NCBI RefSeq assembly: GCF_900103445.1
Contig: NZ_FNHS01000022.1
Location: forward strand, 13,571 to 77,570
Source: Methylobacterium phyllostachyos
Lineage (GTDB): Bacteria; Pseudomonadota; Alphaproteobacteria; Rhizobiales; Beijerinckiaceae
Reading direction: 5' to 3'
Length of the DNA: 64,000 nt
Of the stretch, positions 16,379 to 25,030 are shown piece after piece. A model generated the notes under the pieces. It did not search any database. It was not told the DNA's origin and saw only the letters and a program-made list of their open reading frames with translations. How positions within the stretch are numbered: position 1 is the stretch's first letter; each line of letters begins with the position of its first letter. A program made the translations under genes and the position numbers.

Positions 16379-17764
16379 GTTGGGTTCGGTGAACTCATCG
16401 ATCCCACCGATCGAGCTAACAGTGCCAAGGGATTGGCTGAGCAAATGGAATTGGCACGCGCTGGGCGCAGTTTCGCTGAGTTTCTGGCTGGCAAGTTGAT
16501 TGTCGAACACACAGACAGGCCGCGGCCGTCATCGGATAGGCAACATGGAATTCGTTTGTATCTTCTGGCGTGGCTGCCTTTTCAGTTGCTATCTAGCCTT
16601 CTGTGGGATCGCCGCCGCATGGTACGGTGTGGCTGATGCATTATTGAGGCCCGCAGGGGCTTCATTGATATTTGGTGTGCCATGTTCTCATCGCTAGCCA
16701 ACTTCGATTGGTGGGTTGTTGTAATAATTCCCATAGTGGTGACATTACTCACTACATACTTACAAAGAGGGATGGATCGCATCCAGAATAGTAGCATTCG
16801 TCGCTTCAACCGTATCTCACTACGCACACAACTCGACAAAACTATCAATGTTCTTGAGCGGATAGTGAAGCACACATATCACATGTACTACCAACAATTG
16901 ATTTGGCGGTTGATAGTTAGCGCGTTTCTTGTTGCCATCAACATGACCGCAGCGCGGGTTCCCGGTGGCAGCAGTTCATGCGCAATAGAAATAACTACTA
17001 CTCAATTGGTAACTGGCTATTTCTCATTTGCTGCCATGTTCGTCGCGAGCATCTATTTTGGAACGGTTATTACTAGATTGAACGAGTCGTATAAAATCGC
17101 CAACAATCCACTCGGCGCTGTCACACGCCTGAGAAACAGAGCGGAGAAATATGCCACTCTGGAGAATGATCTGGATTACGAGATGGAGATCGTCACGCGG
17201 CTCGCCCTGCGTATCCAGCAGGCTCGCGATGATAGATTGCAGGCCGCCCGAGACAACTGGACACCGGAAGAGGTCGAGCGGCACAAATCACGGATGACGC
17301 TGGGCAAGCACCACATCACGTGGTCGTAAGTCGCCGCAAGACGCTTAATAGTCAAGCTTTCGAGGATCGTCTTTCTCGCAGCCATATTTGTAGCAGTAGA
17401 TTATTTTTTAGTGCGTCGAACTCCAATTGCAGACTGCGGCAAGCAAACGAGATATCGCCCGAGCGCTGCTGATTGAAGCCCAAGCGATGGTTGCCCTTTA
17501 GCACGGACGCGGTACTCAGCCAGTCCAGCTTCTCCGCGCGCATGCTGCTCAATACGTACTAAGCGGTCCTCGGCACAGCTGATGGGCGCTCGCCTCATTA
17601 AGAGGAACATCCGCGATTTGCTGCCACCAGCATCTCTCCGATCTCGGTTTTGGTAGCTGCGGGATGGGCGATGACTACCCTCCCGAGCTTTGACCAGTGA
17701 GCAATCCGCAGCTTAACCCTGGCGCGGCGAACAAGTTGAAGGAGCTTTCGGTCCGTTTCGAGCC
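16379..17764. other. Low-GC strip between the zinc-ribbon gene and lpd
   Basis: About 1.4 kb with clearly lower GC than the rest of the window and unlike codon use, consistent with acquired DNA. It holds one likely gene (16682-17329). On both sides, 16379-16681 and 17330-17764, the frames are short and broken. A minus-strand stretch at about 17598-17760 reads like protein (contains KLRIAHWSKLGRVVIAHP) but has no start of its own and ends against lpd, so it may be a gene remnant. No transposase, integrase or tRNA was found at the borders. Confidence 0.55.
16682..17329 (+). CDS. Unknown membrane protein in the low-GC strip
   Basis: A 215-residue product. An N-terminal hydrophobic helix (WWVVVIIPIVVTLLTTYL) is followed by a basic amphipathic helix (about 30-62), then two more hydrophobic segments (LIWRLIVSAFLVAINMTAA and VTGYFSFAAMFVASIYFGTVI). 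A long polar, charged C-terminal part looks like a coiled coil (RLRNRAEKYATLENDLDYEM ...). Codon use is AT-rich compared with every neighbour. It is not recognised. A membrane-anchored coiled-coil protein of an acquired element is a fair description; no function is proposed. Confidence 0.65.
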   Translation: MFSSLANFDWWVVVIIPIVVTLLTTYLQRGMDRIQNSSIRRFNRISLRTQLDKTINVLERIVKHTYHMYYQQLIWRLIVSAFLVAINMTAARVPGGSSSCAIEITTTQLVTGYFSFAAMFVASIYFGTVITRLNESYKIANNPLGAVTRLRNRAEKYATLENDLDYEMEIVTRLALRIQQARDDRLQAARDNWTPEEVERHKSRMTLGKHHITWS

Positions 17765-19204
17765 TCAGGTATGGATCACCTTCCCATACGCATCCAACAC
17801 GCTCTCGTGCATCATCTCGCTGAGCGTCGGGTGCGGGAACACCGTGTGCATCAGCTCCTCCTCGGTGCTCTCCAGGTTCATCGCCACCACGTAGCCCTGG
17901 ATCAGCTCGGTCACCTCGGCGCCGACCATGTGGGCGCCGAGCAGCTGGCCGGTCTTGGCGTCGAACACGGTCTTGATCAGCCCGTCCGGCTCGCCCAGCG
18001 CGATCGCCTTGCCGTTGCCCGCGAAGGGGAAGCGGCCGACCTTCACGGCAAAGCCCTGCTCCTTGGCCTTGGCCTCGGTCAGCCCGACGCTGGCGATCTG
18101 CGGCTGGCAATAGGTGCAGCCCGGGATCTTGGCCTTGTCCATCGGGTGGGTGTGCAGGCCCTTGATGGTCTCGATGCAGATGACGCCCTCGTGCTCGGCC
18201 TTGTGGGCGAGCATCGGCGGGCCGGCGACGTCGCCGATCGCGTAGAGGCCGGGCACGTTGGTGCGGCCGAGCCCGTCCGTCACCACGATCCCGCGGTCGA
18301 TCTTCACGCCGAGCTTTTCGAGGCCGATATTCTCGATGTTGCCGACCACGCCCACCGCCGAGATCAGCTTCTCCGCGGTGATGGTTTGTGACTTTCCATC
18401 GCCGCCCTCGATGGTCGCCGTGATCGAATCCGCGCCCTTCTCGACCTTGGTCACCTTGGCGCCGGTGAGGATCTTGATGCCCTGCTTCTCGAAGCGCTTG
18501 CGGGCCAGCCCGGCGATCTCGGCATCCTCCACCGGCAGGATCTGCGGCAGCAGCTCCACCACGGTCACCTCGGCGCCCATGGTGCGGTAGAACGAGGCGA
18601 ACTCGATGCCGATGGCGCCCGAGCCCATCACCAGCAGGCTCTTGGGCATCGTCTCGGGGACCATGGCCTCGTAGTAGGTCCAGATCAGCTTCTTGTCGGG
18701 CTCGATCCCGGGGATCGCCCGGGGGCGCGCGCCGGTCGCCACGATGATGTGCTTGGCTTGGTAGGTGCCGGCACCCTTAGCGCCCTTCGGCGGCTCGGCG
18801 CGCTTGGATTCCTTCACGGTGACCTGGCCGGGCTGGTTGCCCTTCGCGACGCTGTCGACCGAAGCCTCGCCCCAGATCACGTCGACCTTGTTCTTCTTGA
18901 GCAGCATGCCGACGCCGCCGTTGAGCCGGCCCGAGACGCCGCGGGAGCGCTTCACGATGGCGGCGGTGTCGAATCCGACCTTCTCGGCGGTCAGGCCGTA
19001 ATCGCCGGCGTGCTGGAAGTAATGAAAAATCTCGGCCGAGCGGAGCAGGGCCTTGGTGGGGATGCAGCCCCAGTTCAGGCAGATGCCGCCCAGGTGCTCG
19101 CGGTCGACCACGGCGGTCTTGAACCCGAGCTGCGCCGCCCGGATCGCCGTGACGTAGCCGCCGGGCCCGGCGCCGATGATGAGGACGTCGTAGGTGTCGG
19201 ACAT
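17765..19204 (-). CDS. lpd: Dihydrolipoyl dehydrogenase (E3)
   Basis: Reoxidises dihydrolipoyl groups of the 2-oxoacid dehydrogenase complexes and passes electrons to NAD. The 479-residue protein has the FAD-binding motif IIGAGPGGYVTAIRAAQLG, the redox-active disulfide in GGICLNWGCIPTKALL, the NAD-binding motif VMGSGAIGIEFASFY, the second FAD motif (YAIGDV) and the C-terminal HAHPT-like loop as HTVFPHPTLSE. It is the last gene of the pdhA-pdhB-pdhC-lpd group on the minus strand, so it probably serves pyruvate dehydrogenase. Its ATG directly abuts the stop of the DUF559 gene. Confidence 0.97.
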   Translation of the reverse strand: MSDTYDVLIIGAGPGGYVTAIRAAQLGFKTAVVDREHLGGICLNWGCIPTKALLRSAEIFHYFQHAGDYGLTAEKVGFDTAAIVKRSRGVSGRLNGGVGMLLKKNKVDVIWGEASVDSVAKGNQPGQVTVKESKRAEPPKGAKGAGTYQAKHIIVATGARPRAIPGIEPDKKLIWTYYEAMVPETMPKSLLVMGSGAIGIEFASFYRTMGAEVTVVELLPQILPVEDAEIAGLARKRFEKQGIKILTGAKVTKVEKGADSITATIEGGDGKSQTITAEKLISAVGVVGNIENIGLEKLGVKIDRGIVVTDGLGRTNVPGLYAIGDVAGPPMLAHKAEHEGVICIETIKGLHTHPMDKAKIPGCTYCQPQIASVGLTEAKAKEQGFAVKVGRFPFAGNGKAIALGEPDGLIKTVFDAKTGQLLGAHMVGAEVTELIQGYVVAMNLESTEEELMHTVFPHPTLSEMMHESVLDAYGKVIHT

Positions 19205-19675
19205 TTACCTCTCCGCGAACGCCCCTCCCCCTTTCGGGGCGGGGGCTGGGGGTTGGGATGGCTCCGCCTGGCCGGCTGAATCCGGAAGAGGCGCGTCGAA
19301 TGCGGCAAGGGCCGCGTGGATCGTATCGAGGACGGTGTCGATCTCCCGCAGGACCATGCAGTTCGGGAAACGCAGGACGCGGAAGCCTTCGGACTGAAGA
19401 TAGGCATCGCGCCGGGTGTCGTAGGCCGTGCCGGCCTCGAAGCCGTGCTGCTCGCCGTCAACTTCGACGATGAGACGGGCCGACAGGCAGCAGAAATCCG
19501 CCACGTAGGGGCCGAGGGCGACCTGCCTGCGGAAATGCGAGCCGTCCACAGGCAGACGGTGCCGCAGGTGCCACCAGAGGCGCTTCTCCGCCTCGGTGAA
19601 CGAGCGCCGCAGCGTCTTTGCGTTCACGGCGGCTCTGGGCGAGGGTGTTCTCCGGGGCTGCTGGTTCCAAGGCAT
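19205..19675 (-). CDS. DUF559-family endonuclease-fold protein
   Basis: About 156 residues; the ATG at 19675 (MPWNQQPRR) is chosen, with another 15 bases upstream at 19690. It matches the DUF559 family, related to the very-short-patch-repair / PD-(D/E)XK nuclease fold: TEAEKRLWWHLRH, then GSHFRRQVALGPYVADFCC, then IVEVDGEQH, then YDTRRDAYLQSEGFRVLRF. The D...ExD pattern for metal binding is kept. After about residue 125 it ends in a Pro/Gly-rich tail. Its stop touches the lpd start, so the two should be co-transcribed. Such genes occur as scattered, mobile singletons; a link to pyruvate metabolism is not implied. Confidence 0.85.
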   Translation of the reverse strand: MPWNQQPRRTPSPRAAVNAKTLRRSFTEAEKRLWWHLRHRLPVDGSHFRRQVALGPYVADFCCLSARLIVEVDGEQHGFEAGTAYDTRRDAYLQSEGFRVLRFPNCMVLREIDTVLDTIHAALAAFDAPLPDSAGQAEPSQPPAPAPKGGGAFAER

Positions 19676-19810
19676 CGGGCGGCAAGTCAATCGAACGTGG
19701 CTGATGGGCGCATGCTCACCGTGAGCATGGAATACGGCTCATCGCAGCAAGATTGCGTGTTCTGACCGATGCTTGCCACCTTCCCCACCTCGACATTCCA
19801 GAACGCGCTT

Positions 19811-19920
19811 TCCCCTCCCCCTTGTGGGGAGGGGTCAGGGGTGGGGGTGGTGCAGGATCGTGCGCAGAGGTGCCTTCTGCACCACCCCCACCTCCAACTC
19901 CTCCCCACAAGGGGGGAGGA
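19811..19920. repeat. Long inverted repeat just after pdhC
   Basis: Two 44-45-base arms (19811-19855 and 19877-19920) pair with only a few mismatches around a 21-base loop. They read TCCCCTCCCCCTTGTGGGGA... and its near-complement. It starts 12 bases after the pdhC stop in the transcribed direction. As RNA it would be a very stable hairpin that could protect the pdhC 3' end or reduce read-through into the DUF559-lpd segment. Confidence 0.7.
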
Positions 19921-19931
19921 GAGAAGCCCCC

Positions 19932-21359
19932 TCACACCAGCATGCCCATCGGGTTCTCGATCAGCCCCTTGAAGGCCGAGACCAGTTCCGCGCCGAGCGC
20001 CCCGTCGAGCACCCGGTGGTCGCAGGACAGGGTGCAGGTCATCACCTGGACCACGGCCGGCGCCCCGTCCTTCACGACGACGCGCTTCTCGCCCGCACCC
20101 ACTGCCAGGATGCTCGATTGCGGCGGGTTGATCACCGCGGTGAAGTGCTTGATCCCGAACATGCCGAGGTTCGACACCGAGGTGACGCCGCCCTGGTATT
20201 CTTCCGGCTTCAGCTTCTTGGCGCGGGCGCGGGCGGCGAAGTCCTTCATCTCGTTGGAGATGGTCGAGAGCGTCTTCTCGTTCGCCCGGCGGATCACCGG
20301 GGTGAACAGCCCGCCATCGATCGCCACCGCGACGCCGACCTCGGCGTGCTTGAAGCGCAGGATCCGGTCCTCGGCCCAGACCGCGTTGGCGGCCGGCACG
20401 CGGGTCAGCGCGAGGCCCATCGCCTTGATGACGAAGTCGTTCACCGAGAGCTTGAAGGCGGGCTTGCCGTCCTTGTCCTTGCCGGCGGAGCCGTTCAGCG
20501 TCTCGCGCAGCTTCATCAGCGCGTCGAGCTCGCAATCCACCGTCAGGTAGAAATGCGGCGCGACCTGCATCGCCTCGGTGAGGCGCTTGGCGATGGTCTT
20601 CCGCATGCCATCGAGCGGCACCTCCGCGTAGGCATCCTTGGCGAAGAAGCCCTTGACCTGATCGGCCGTGAGCCCGGCCGACGCGCCGCCAGCAGGCGCG
20701 GCCTTCGGGGCCGGAGCGGCCTTGGGTGCCTCGGCGGCGGGCTGCGCGGCGGCCGGCGCCTTGGTGGCGCCGGAGGCCTTCGCGGCCTGGACGTCGCGGG
20801 CGATGATGCGGCCATGCGGCCCGCTACCCTGGACGGCGCCGAGATCCACGCCCTCCTGCTTGGCGATCCGCCGGGCGAGCGGCGAGGCGAAGACCCGGCC
20901 GCCGGAGCCGGCCTGCGCGCCACCCTGCGGAGTCCCGCTCGGCTGCGCGCCCTCCGGCGCGGCGTTCACCCGCTCGTACGACATGTGGCCGCCGCCGGGG
21001 GTGGTGTTCTGGTCGGCCGCCGAAGCACCGGCCGCGGGCTTGGATTCGGCCTTGGCCTCGCCGTTGGAGGCCGCCTTCGGCGCGCCGCCGCCGGCCTGGA
21101 CGCTCGCCGGGTCCTCGCCCTCGGCGGCGATGATGGCGATGAGGTCGTTGACCGGCACGTCCGCGGTGCCCTCGGGCACGAGGATCTTGGCGAGCACGCC
21201 CTCGTCGATGGCCTCCACCTCCATGGTGGCCTTATCGGTCTCGATCTCGGCCAGCACGTCGCCGGACTTGATCGGGTCGCCCTCCTTCTTGAGCCACTTG
21301 GCGAGGTTGCCCTTCTCCATGGTCGGGGAGAGTGCGGGCATCAGCACGTTGATCGGCAT
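19932..21359 (-). CDS. pdhC: Pyruvate dehydrogenase dihydrolipoyl acetyltransferase (E2)
   Basis: Core subunit of the pyruvate dehydrogenase complex, carrying the acetyl group from E1 to CoA. The 475 residues contain one N-terminal lipoyl domain with the lipoylated lysine in EIETDKATMEVEA, a linker rich in Ala/Pro, a peripheral-subunit-binding domain (VFASPLARRIAKQEGVDL ... GPHGRIIARDV) and the catalytic domain ending in SCDHRVLDGALGAEL, which holds the catalytic His. The ATG at 21359 begins the lipoyl domain (MPINVLMPALSPTMEKG). The first 80 codons are almost identical in DNA to the lipoyl part of pdhB. Confidence 0.96.
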   Translation of the reverse strand: MPINVLMPALSPTMEKGNLAKWLKKEGDPIKSGDVLAEIETDKATMEVEAIDEGVLAKILVPEGTADVPVNDLIAIIAAEGEDPASVQAGGGAPKAASNGEAKAESKPAAGASAADQNTTPGGGHMSYERVNAAPEGAQPSGTPQGGAQAGSGGRVFASPLARRIAKQEGVDLGAVQGSGPHGRIIARDVQAAKASGATKAPAAAQPAAEAPKAAPAPKAAPAGGASAGLTADQVKGFFAKDAYAEVPLDGMRKTIAKRLTEAMQVAPHFYLTVDCELDALMKLRETLNGSAGKDKDGKPAFKLSVNDFVIKAMGLALTRVPAANAVWAEDRILRFKHAEVGVAVAIDGGLFTPVIRRANEKTLSTISNEMKDFAARARAKKLKPEEYQGGVTSVSNLGMFGIKHFTAVINPPQSSILAVGAGEKRVVVKDGAPAVVQVMTCTLSCDHRVLDGALGAELVSAFKGLIENPMGMLV

Positions 21360-21363
21360 GGCA

Positions 21364-21957
21364 TCAGGTCTCGGGCTGGGCCGGGGCGGCCGGATCGTCG
21401 AAGGGAAAGAGGTCGTCGAAGGGGAACGGCACGGCGTCGTAGGGTGGCAGCGCCACGGTCTCGCCGCGCTCGATCGTGGCAAGGAGCACCCAGCGCCCGT
21501 CCGCGAGGGCGAAGCCTTCCAGCACGCCCGCGGCCGGATCGAGCAGCCAGAGGTGGCTAATTCCGGCCTCCGCATAGATGCGGCGCTTCGGACCGCGATC
21601 GAGGCGGGTCGTGGAGGGCGAGAGGATCTCGCACACCCAATCCGGCGCGATCTCGATATAGGCGCCCTCGGGCTCGGTCGGCATTCGCGAGCGGCGCCAA
21701 CCCGCGAGATCGGGCACCACGATCTGGGATCCGAGATGAAGCTCCGGCTCGATCATGAAAATCCAGCCGCCAGGACCACCGCGTCCCCGGCTGAAGGTAA
21801 GGTCCAGCTCGCCGCCGAGCCGCACGGCTGCGCTGGCATGACGGGGCCGGGGCCGCGGATGCGTCTCCAGCACGCCATCGATGATCTCGGCGACGCGATG
21901 CTCCGGGACCGCCTCCAGATCCGCGTAGGTCGCCTGCCGATCAGCCGCCTCAGCCAT
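21364..21957 (-). CDS. Uma2-family (DUF820) endonuclease-fold protein
   Basis: A 197-residue protein of the Uma2/DUF820 family, a PD-(D/E)XK-type fold of unknown substrate, abundant in cyanobacteria and scattered elsewhere. Visible family features are YADLEAVPEHRVAEIIDGVL near the N-terminus, a central core with VVPDLAGWRR, then WVCEILSPSTTRLDRGPKR and YAEAGISHLWLLDP. The D...E(I/V)xSPS pattern that would bind metal is kept. It lies four bases before pdhC, so it is inside the pdh transcription unit, where such a gene is not usually found. It ends in an acidic tail. Confidence 0.9.
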   Translation of the reverse strand: MAEAADRQATYADLEAVPEHRVAEIIDGVLETHPRPRPRHASAAVRLGGELDLTFSRGRGGPGGWIFMIEPELHLGSQIVVPDLAGWRRSRMPTEPEGAYIEIAPDWVCEILSPSTTRLDRGPKRRIYAEAGISHLWLLDPAAGVLEGFALADGRWVLLATIERGETVALPPYDAVPFPFDDLFPFDDPAAPAQPET

Positions 21958-21972
21958 GGTTGGCCGCCATCG

Positions 21973-22260
21973 TCAGTTGAGGCCGCCGGGGTCGAGCCCC
22001 TCGGCCTCCCAGCCGGCGCGGATGCGCTCCAGCGCCTCCTCCTCGGACATGTCGGTCTCCAGCGCGTAGGCGCGGGCCGCCTGCCGGGCGAGGTCGATCA
22101 GCAGCCGGCCCCAGGTGGCCGGGTCATCGAAGGAGCGGCGCAGCGCCACGCTCACCGCGCCATCCACCACGGCCGCGCGCAACACCTCGATGCCGCCCTG
22201 TTCCAGGGCGTCGGGCGGGATGGCGAGTTCGGCGAAGTCGCTGCTGGAATCCTGGCTCAT
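21973..22260 (-). CDS. DUF5076-family protein
   Basis: A 95-residue protein with the compact sequence SVALRRSFDDPATWGRLLID followed by a helix and an acidic end (MSEEEALERIRAGWEAEGL). I recognise it as the DUF5076 type often found next to pdhB in Rhizobiales. No motif indicates catalysis. The gene lies 15 bases before the Uma2 gene and 60 after pdhB on the same strand. The conserved placement suggests a role connected to the pyruvate dehydrogenase complex, but that is only inferred from position. Confidence 0.75.
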   Translation of the reverse strand: MSQDSSSDFAELAIPPDALEQGGIEVLRAAVVDGAVSVALRRSFDDPATWGRLLIDLARQAARAYALETDMSEEEALERIRAGWEAEGLDPGGLN

Positions 22261-22320
22261 GGCGCGCCGGCTGTTCCTCGATCCTGGCCGGGGCGGGCGA
22301 CAGCGTCGCCCGCGCGCCCG

Positions 22321-23763
22321 TCACTTGTAGCAGACGCTCTTGGCGGCCTCGACGACCTCCGCCACGTTCGGCAGCGCCAGCTTCTCCAGATTGGCCGCAT
22401 AGGGCATCGGCACGTCCTTGCCGGTGATGCGCAGGACCGGGGCGTCGAGGTAGTCGAAGGCGTCGGCCATCAGCCGCGCCACGATCTCGGCGCCGATGCC
22501 CGATTGCGGGAACCCCTCCTCCACGGTGATGCAGCGGCCGGTCTTCTTCACCGACTTGACCACCGTCTCGGAATCCATCGGGCGGATCGTGCGCAGGTCG
22601 ATCACCTCGGCCTCGATCCCCTGCTCGGCCAGGATCTGGGCGGCCTTGAGCGCGTAGGTCATGCCGATGGCGAAGGAGACGATGGTCACGTCCGTGCCGG
22701 GGCGGTGGATCCGCGCCTTGCCGATCGGCAGCACGAAATCGTCGAGCTGCGGCACCGGAAAGGACTGGCCGTACAGGATCTCGTTCTCAAGGAAGATCAC
22801 CGGGTTCGGGTCGCGGATCGCGGCCTTGAGCAGGCCCTTGGCGTCGGACGCCGTGTAGGGCGCGATCACCTTCAGGCCCGGCACGTTGGAATACCACGCG
22901 GCATAATCGTGGCTGTGCTGGGCGCCGACCCGGGCGGCCGCGCCGTTGGGGCCGCGGAACACGATCGGGCAACCGAGCTGGCCGCCGGACATGTAGAGCG
23001 TCTTGGCCGCCGAGTTGATGATGTGGTCGATCGCCTGCATGGCGAAGTTGAAGGTCATGAACTCGATGATCGGCTTCAGGCCGGCCAACGCCGCGCCCAC
23101 GCCGATGCCCGCGAAGCCGTGCTCGGTGATCGGGGTGTCGACCACCCGCTTGGCGCCGAATTCCTGCAGCAAACCTTGCGTGATCTTGTAGGCGCCCTGG
23201 TACTCGGCGACCTCCTCGCCCATGACGAAGACGTCGCCGTCGCGGCGCATCTCCTCCGCCATGGCGTCGCGCAGGGCCTCGCGCACCGTGGTGGTGACCA
23301 TCGGCGTGCCGGCCGGGAACTCCTCCATCACCGGCTCGTCGGCCTTGTTGGTGATGACCGCCGGCGCCGCCGGTGCCTTAGGAGCATCGTCGCCAGACTT
23401 CGCTGCGGGGGCGGCCTTGTCGGCCATGCCCTCGGCCTGCATGTCGGGCGTGGGTGCGGGATGGCCACCCGCACCGTTGGGCTTCGGCGCGCCGCCGGAC
23501 TGGACGGTCGCCGGGTCCTCGCCTTCGCCCGCGATCACGGCGATCGGCGTGTTGACCGCCACACCCTCGGTGCCCTCCGCGATCAGGATCTTGGCGAGCA
23601 CGCCCTCGTCGATGGCCTCCACCTCCATGGTGGCCTTGTCGGTCTCGATCTCGGCCAGCACGTCGCCGGACTTGATCGGATCGCCCTCTTTCTTCAGCCA
23701 CTTGGCGAGCTTGCCCTCCTCCATGGTCGGGGAGAGGGCGGGCATCAGGATGTCGGTCGCCAT
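22321..23763 (-). CDS. pdhB: Pyruvate dehydrogenase E1 component, beta subunit, with lipoyl domain
   Basis: Forms the thiamine-diphosphate-dependent E1 with PdhA, decarboxylating pyruvate. The 480 residues begin with a complete lipoyl domain (lysine in EIETDKATMEVEA, about residue 43), an architecture typical of alphaproteobacteria. After an Ala/Pro-rich linker comes the E1-beta body: TVREALRDAMAEEMRRD, VMGEEVAEYQGAYK, ITEHGFAGIGVGAAL, GPNGAAARVGAQHSHD and the C-terminal transketolase-like domain with EGFPQSGIGAEI. The ATG at 23763 opens the lipoyl domain. It follows pdhA by 57 bases. Confidence 0.96.
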   Translation of the reverse strand: MATDILMPALSPTMEEGKLAKWLKKEGDPIKSGDVLAEIETDKATMEVEAIDEGVLAKILIAEGTEGVAVNTPIAVIAGEGEDPATVQSGGAPKPNGAGGHPAPTPDMQAEGMADKAAPAAKSGDDAPKAPAAPAVITNKADEPVMEEFPAGTPMVTTTVREALRDAMAEEMRRDGDVFVMGEEVAEYQGAYKITQGLLQEFGAKRVVDTPITEHGFAGIGVGAALAGLKPIIEFMTFNFAMQAIDHIINSAAKTLYMSGGQLGCPIVFRGPNGAAARVGAQHSHDYAAWYSNVPGLKVIAPYTASDAKGLLKAAIRDPNPVIFLENEILYGQSFPVPQLDDFVLPIGKARIHRPGTDVTIVSFAIGMTYALKAAQILAEQGIEAEVIDLRTIRPMDSETVVKSVKKTGRCITVEEGFPQSGIGAEIVARLMADAFDYLDAPVLRITGKDVPMPYAANLEKLALPNVAEVVEAAKSVCYK

Positions 23764-23820
23764 GCTCAGCTCTGCGGTCGGATTCTCAATAGGGGGCGGC
23801 CAGCGTCGTCGGCGACGCGC

Positions 23821-24909
23821 TCAGGCGTGCGCGTCCAGCAAAATATCGGTCCACAGCTCGGACGGATCGGGCTCGGGATCGTTGGTGGCGAACTCGGCCG
23901 AAGCGTTGACGATCTCGCGGACCTTGGCGTCGGTCGCCTTCAGCTCGGTCTCCGGCACGCCGTGCAGCTCGAGCAGGCGCTTGCGCACCATCTCGATCGG
24001 ATCGTGCTCGTCGCGCATCTTCGAGACCTCGTCCTTGGTCCGGTACTTGGCCGGATCGGACATGGAGTGGCCGCGGTAGCGGTAGGTCTGCATCTCCAGG
24101 ATGTAGGGGCCCTGGCCGGTGCGGGCATGCTCGATCGCCCGGGTGGCGGCTTCGCGGACCGTGCGCACGTCCATGCCGTCGACCTGCTCGCCCGGAATGC
24201 CGAAGGAGAGGCCGCGCTTCGAGAAGTCGGTCTGCGCCGAGGCCCGGGCCACCGAGGTGCCCATGGCGTAGCGGTTGTTCTCGATCACGTATACGACCGG
24301 CAGCTTCCAGAGGGCCGCCATGTTGAAGCTCTCGTAGACCTGTCCCTGGTTGGCGGCGCCGTCGCCCATATAGGTCAGGCTGACCTTGCCGTTCTCCCGG
24401 TAATGGTCGGCGAAGGCGAGGCCGGTGCCGAGGGAGACCTGCGCGCCGACGATGCCGTGGCCGCCGAAGAACTGCTTCTCGCGGCTGAACATGTGCATCG
24501 ATCCGCCCTTGCCGCGGCTGTAGCCGCCGCGGCGGCCGGTCAGCTCGGCCATGACGCCCTTCGGGTCCATGCCGCAGGCCAGCATGTGGCCGTGGTCGCG
24601 GTAGCCGGTGATGACCTGGTCGCCCTCGACCGAGGCCATCTGCATCCCGATCACCACGGCCTCCTGGCCGATATACAGGTGGCAGAAGCCGCCGATCAGG
24701 CCCATGCCGTAGAGCTGGCCGGCCTTCTCCTCGAAGCGCCGGATCAGCAGCATCTCGTGATAGGCGTGGAGGTCTTCGTCCCGCGTGAATTGCGGCATGT
24801 TGGGCGCCGGCTTGTGCGCCTCCGCGACCTGAGGACTTCCGGCCTGCGAAGCCGAGGACGCAGCGTCCTTGGCGGGCTCCTTGGCGGCATCCATCGGCGC
24901 ACTCCCCAT
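23821..24909 (-). CDS. pdhA: Pyruvate dehydrogenase E1 component, alpha subunit
   Basis: ThDP-binding half of E1. The 362 residues show the substrate and cofactor core: LIRRFEEKAGQLYGMGLIGG, GQEAVVIGM, YRDHGHMLACG, GGSMHMFS, GGHGIVGAQVSLGTGLAFA and the ThDP/Mg motif GDGAANQGQVYESFNMAALW. RYRGHSMSDPAKYR corresponds to the loop that is phosphorylated in eukaryotic homologues. The first 35 residues are an Ala/Ser-rich lead. First gene of the pdh group, 121 bases downstream of the ftsB-like gene, so it may have its own promoter there; none is obvious by eye. Confidence 0.97.
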   Translation of the reverse strand: MGSAPMDAAKEPAKDAASSASQAGSPQVAEAHKPAPNMPQFTRDEDLHAYHEMLLIRRFEEKAGQLYGMGLIGGFCHLYIGQEAVVIGMQMASVEGDQVITGYRDHGHMLACGMDPKGVMAELTGRRGGYSRGKGGSMHMFSREKQFFGGHGIVGAQVSLGTGLAFADHYRENGKVSLTYMGDGAANQGQVYESFNMAALWKLPVVYVIENNRYAMGTSVARASAQTDFSKRGLSFGIPGEQVDGMDVRTVREAATRAIEHARTGQGPYILEMQTYRYRGHSMSDPAKYRTKDEVSKMRDEHDPIEMVRKRLLELHGVPETELKATDAKVREIVNASAEFATNDPEPDPSELWTDILLDAHA

Positions 24910-25030
24910 GATTCCACGCGACTTCGGGGGGTGTAGGACAGCGCCGGTTGGAAAGCGAGGGTCGCCGCTCTGACAGGAAGCCGTTGTTGTCAGAAGGCTT
25001 TCAGGAGGGCGGCGCTCGGCCGCGCCGCAA

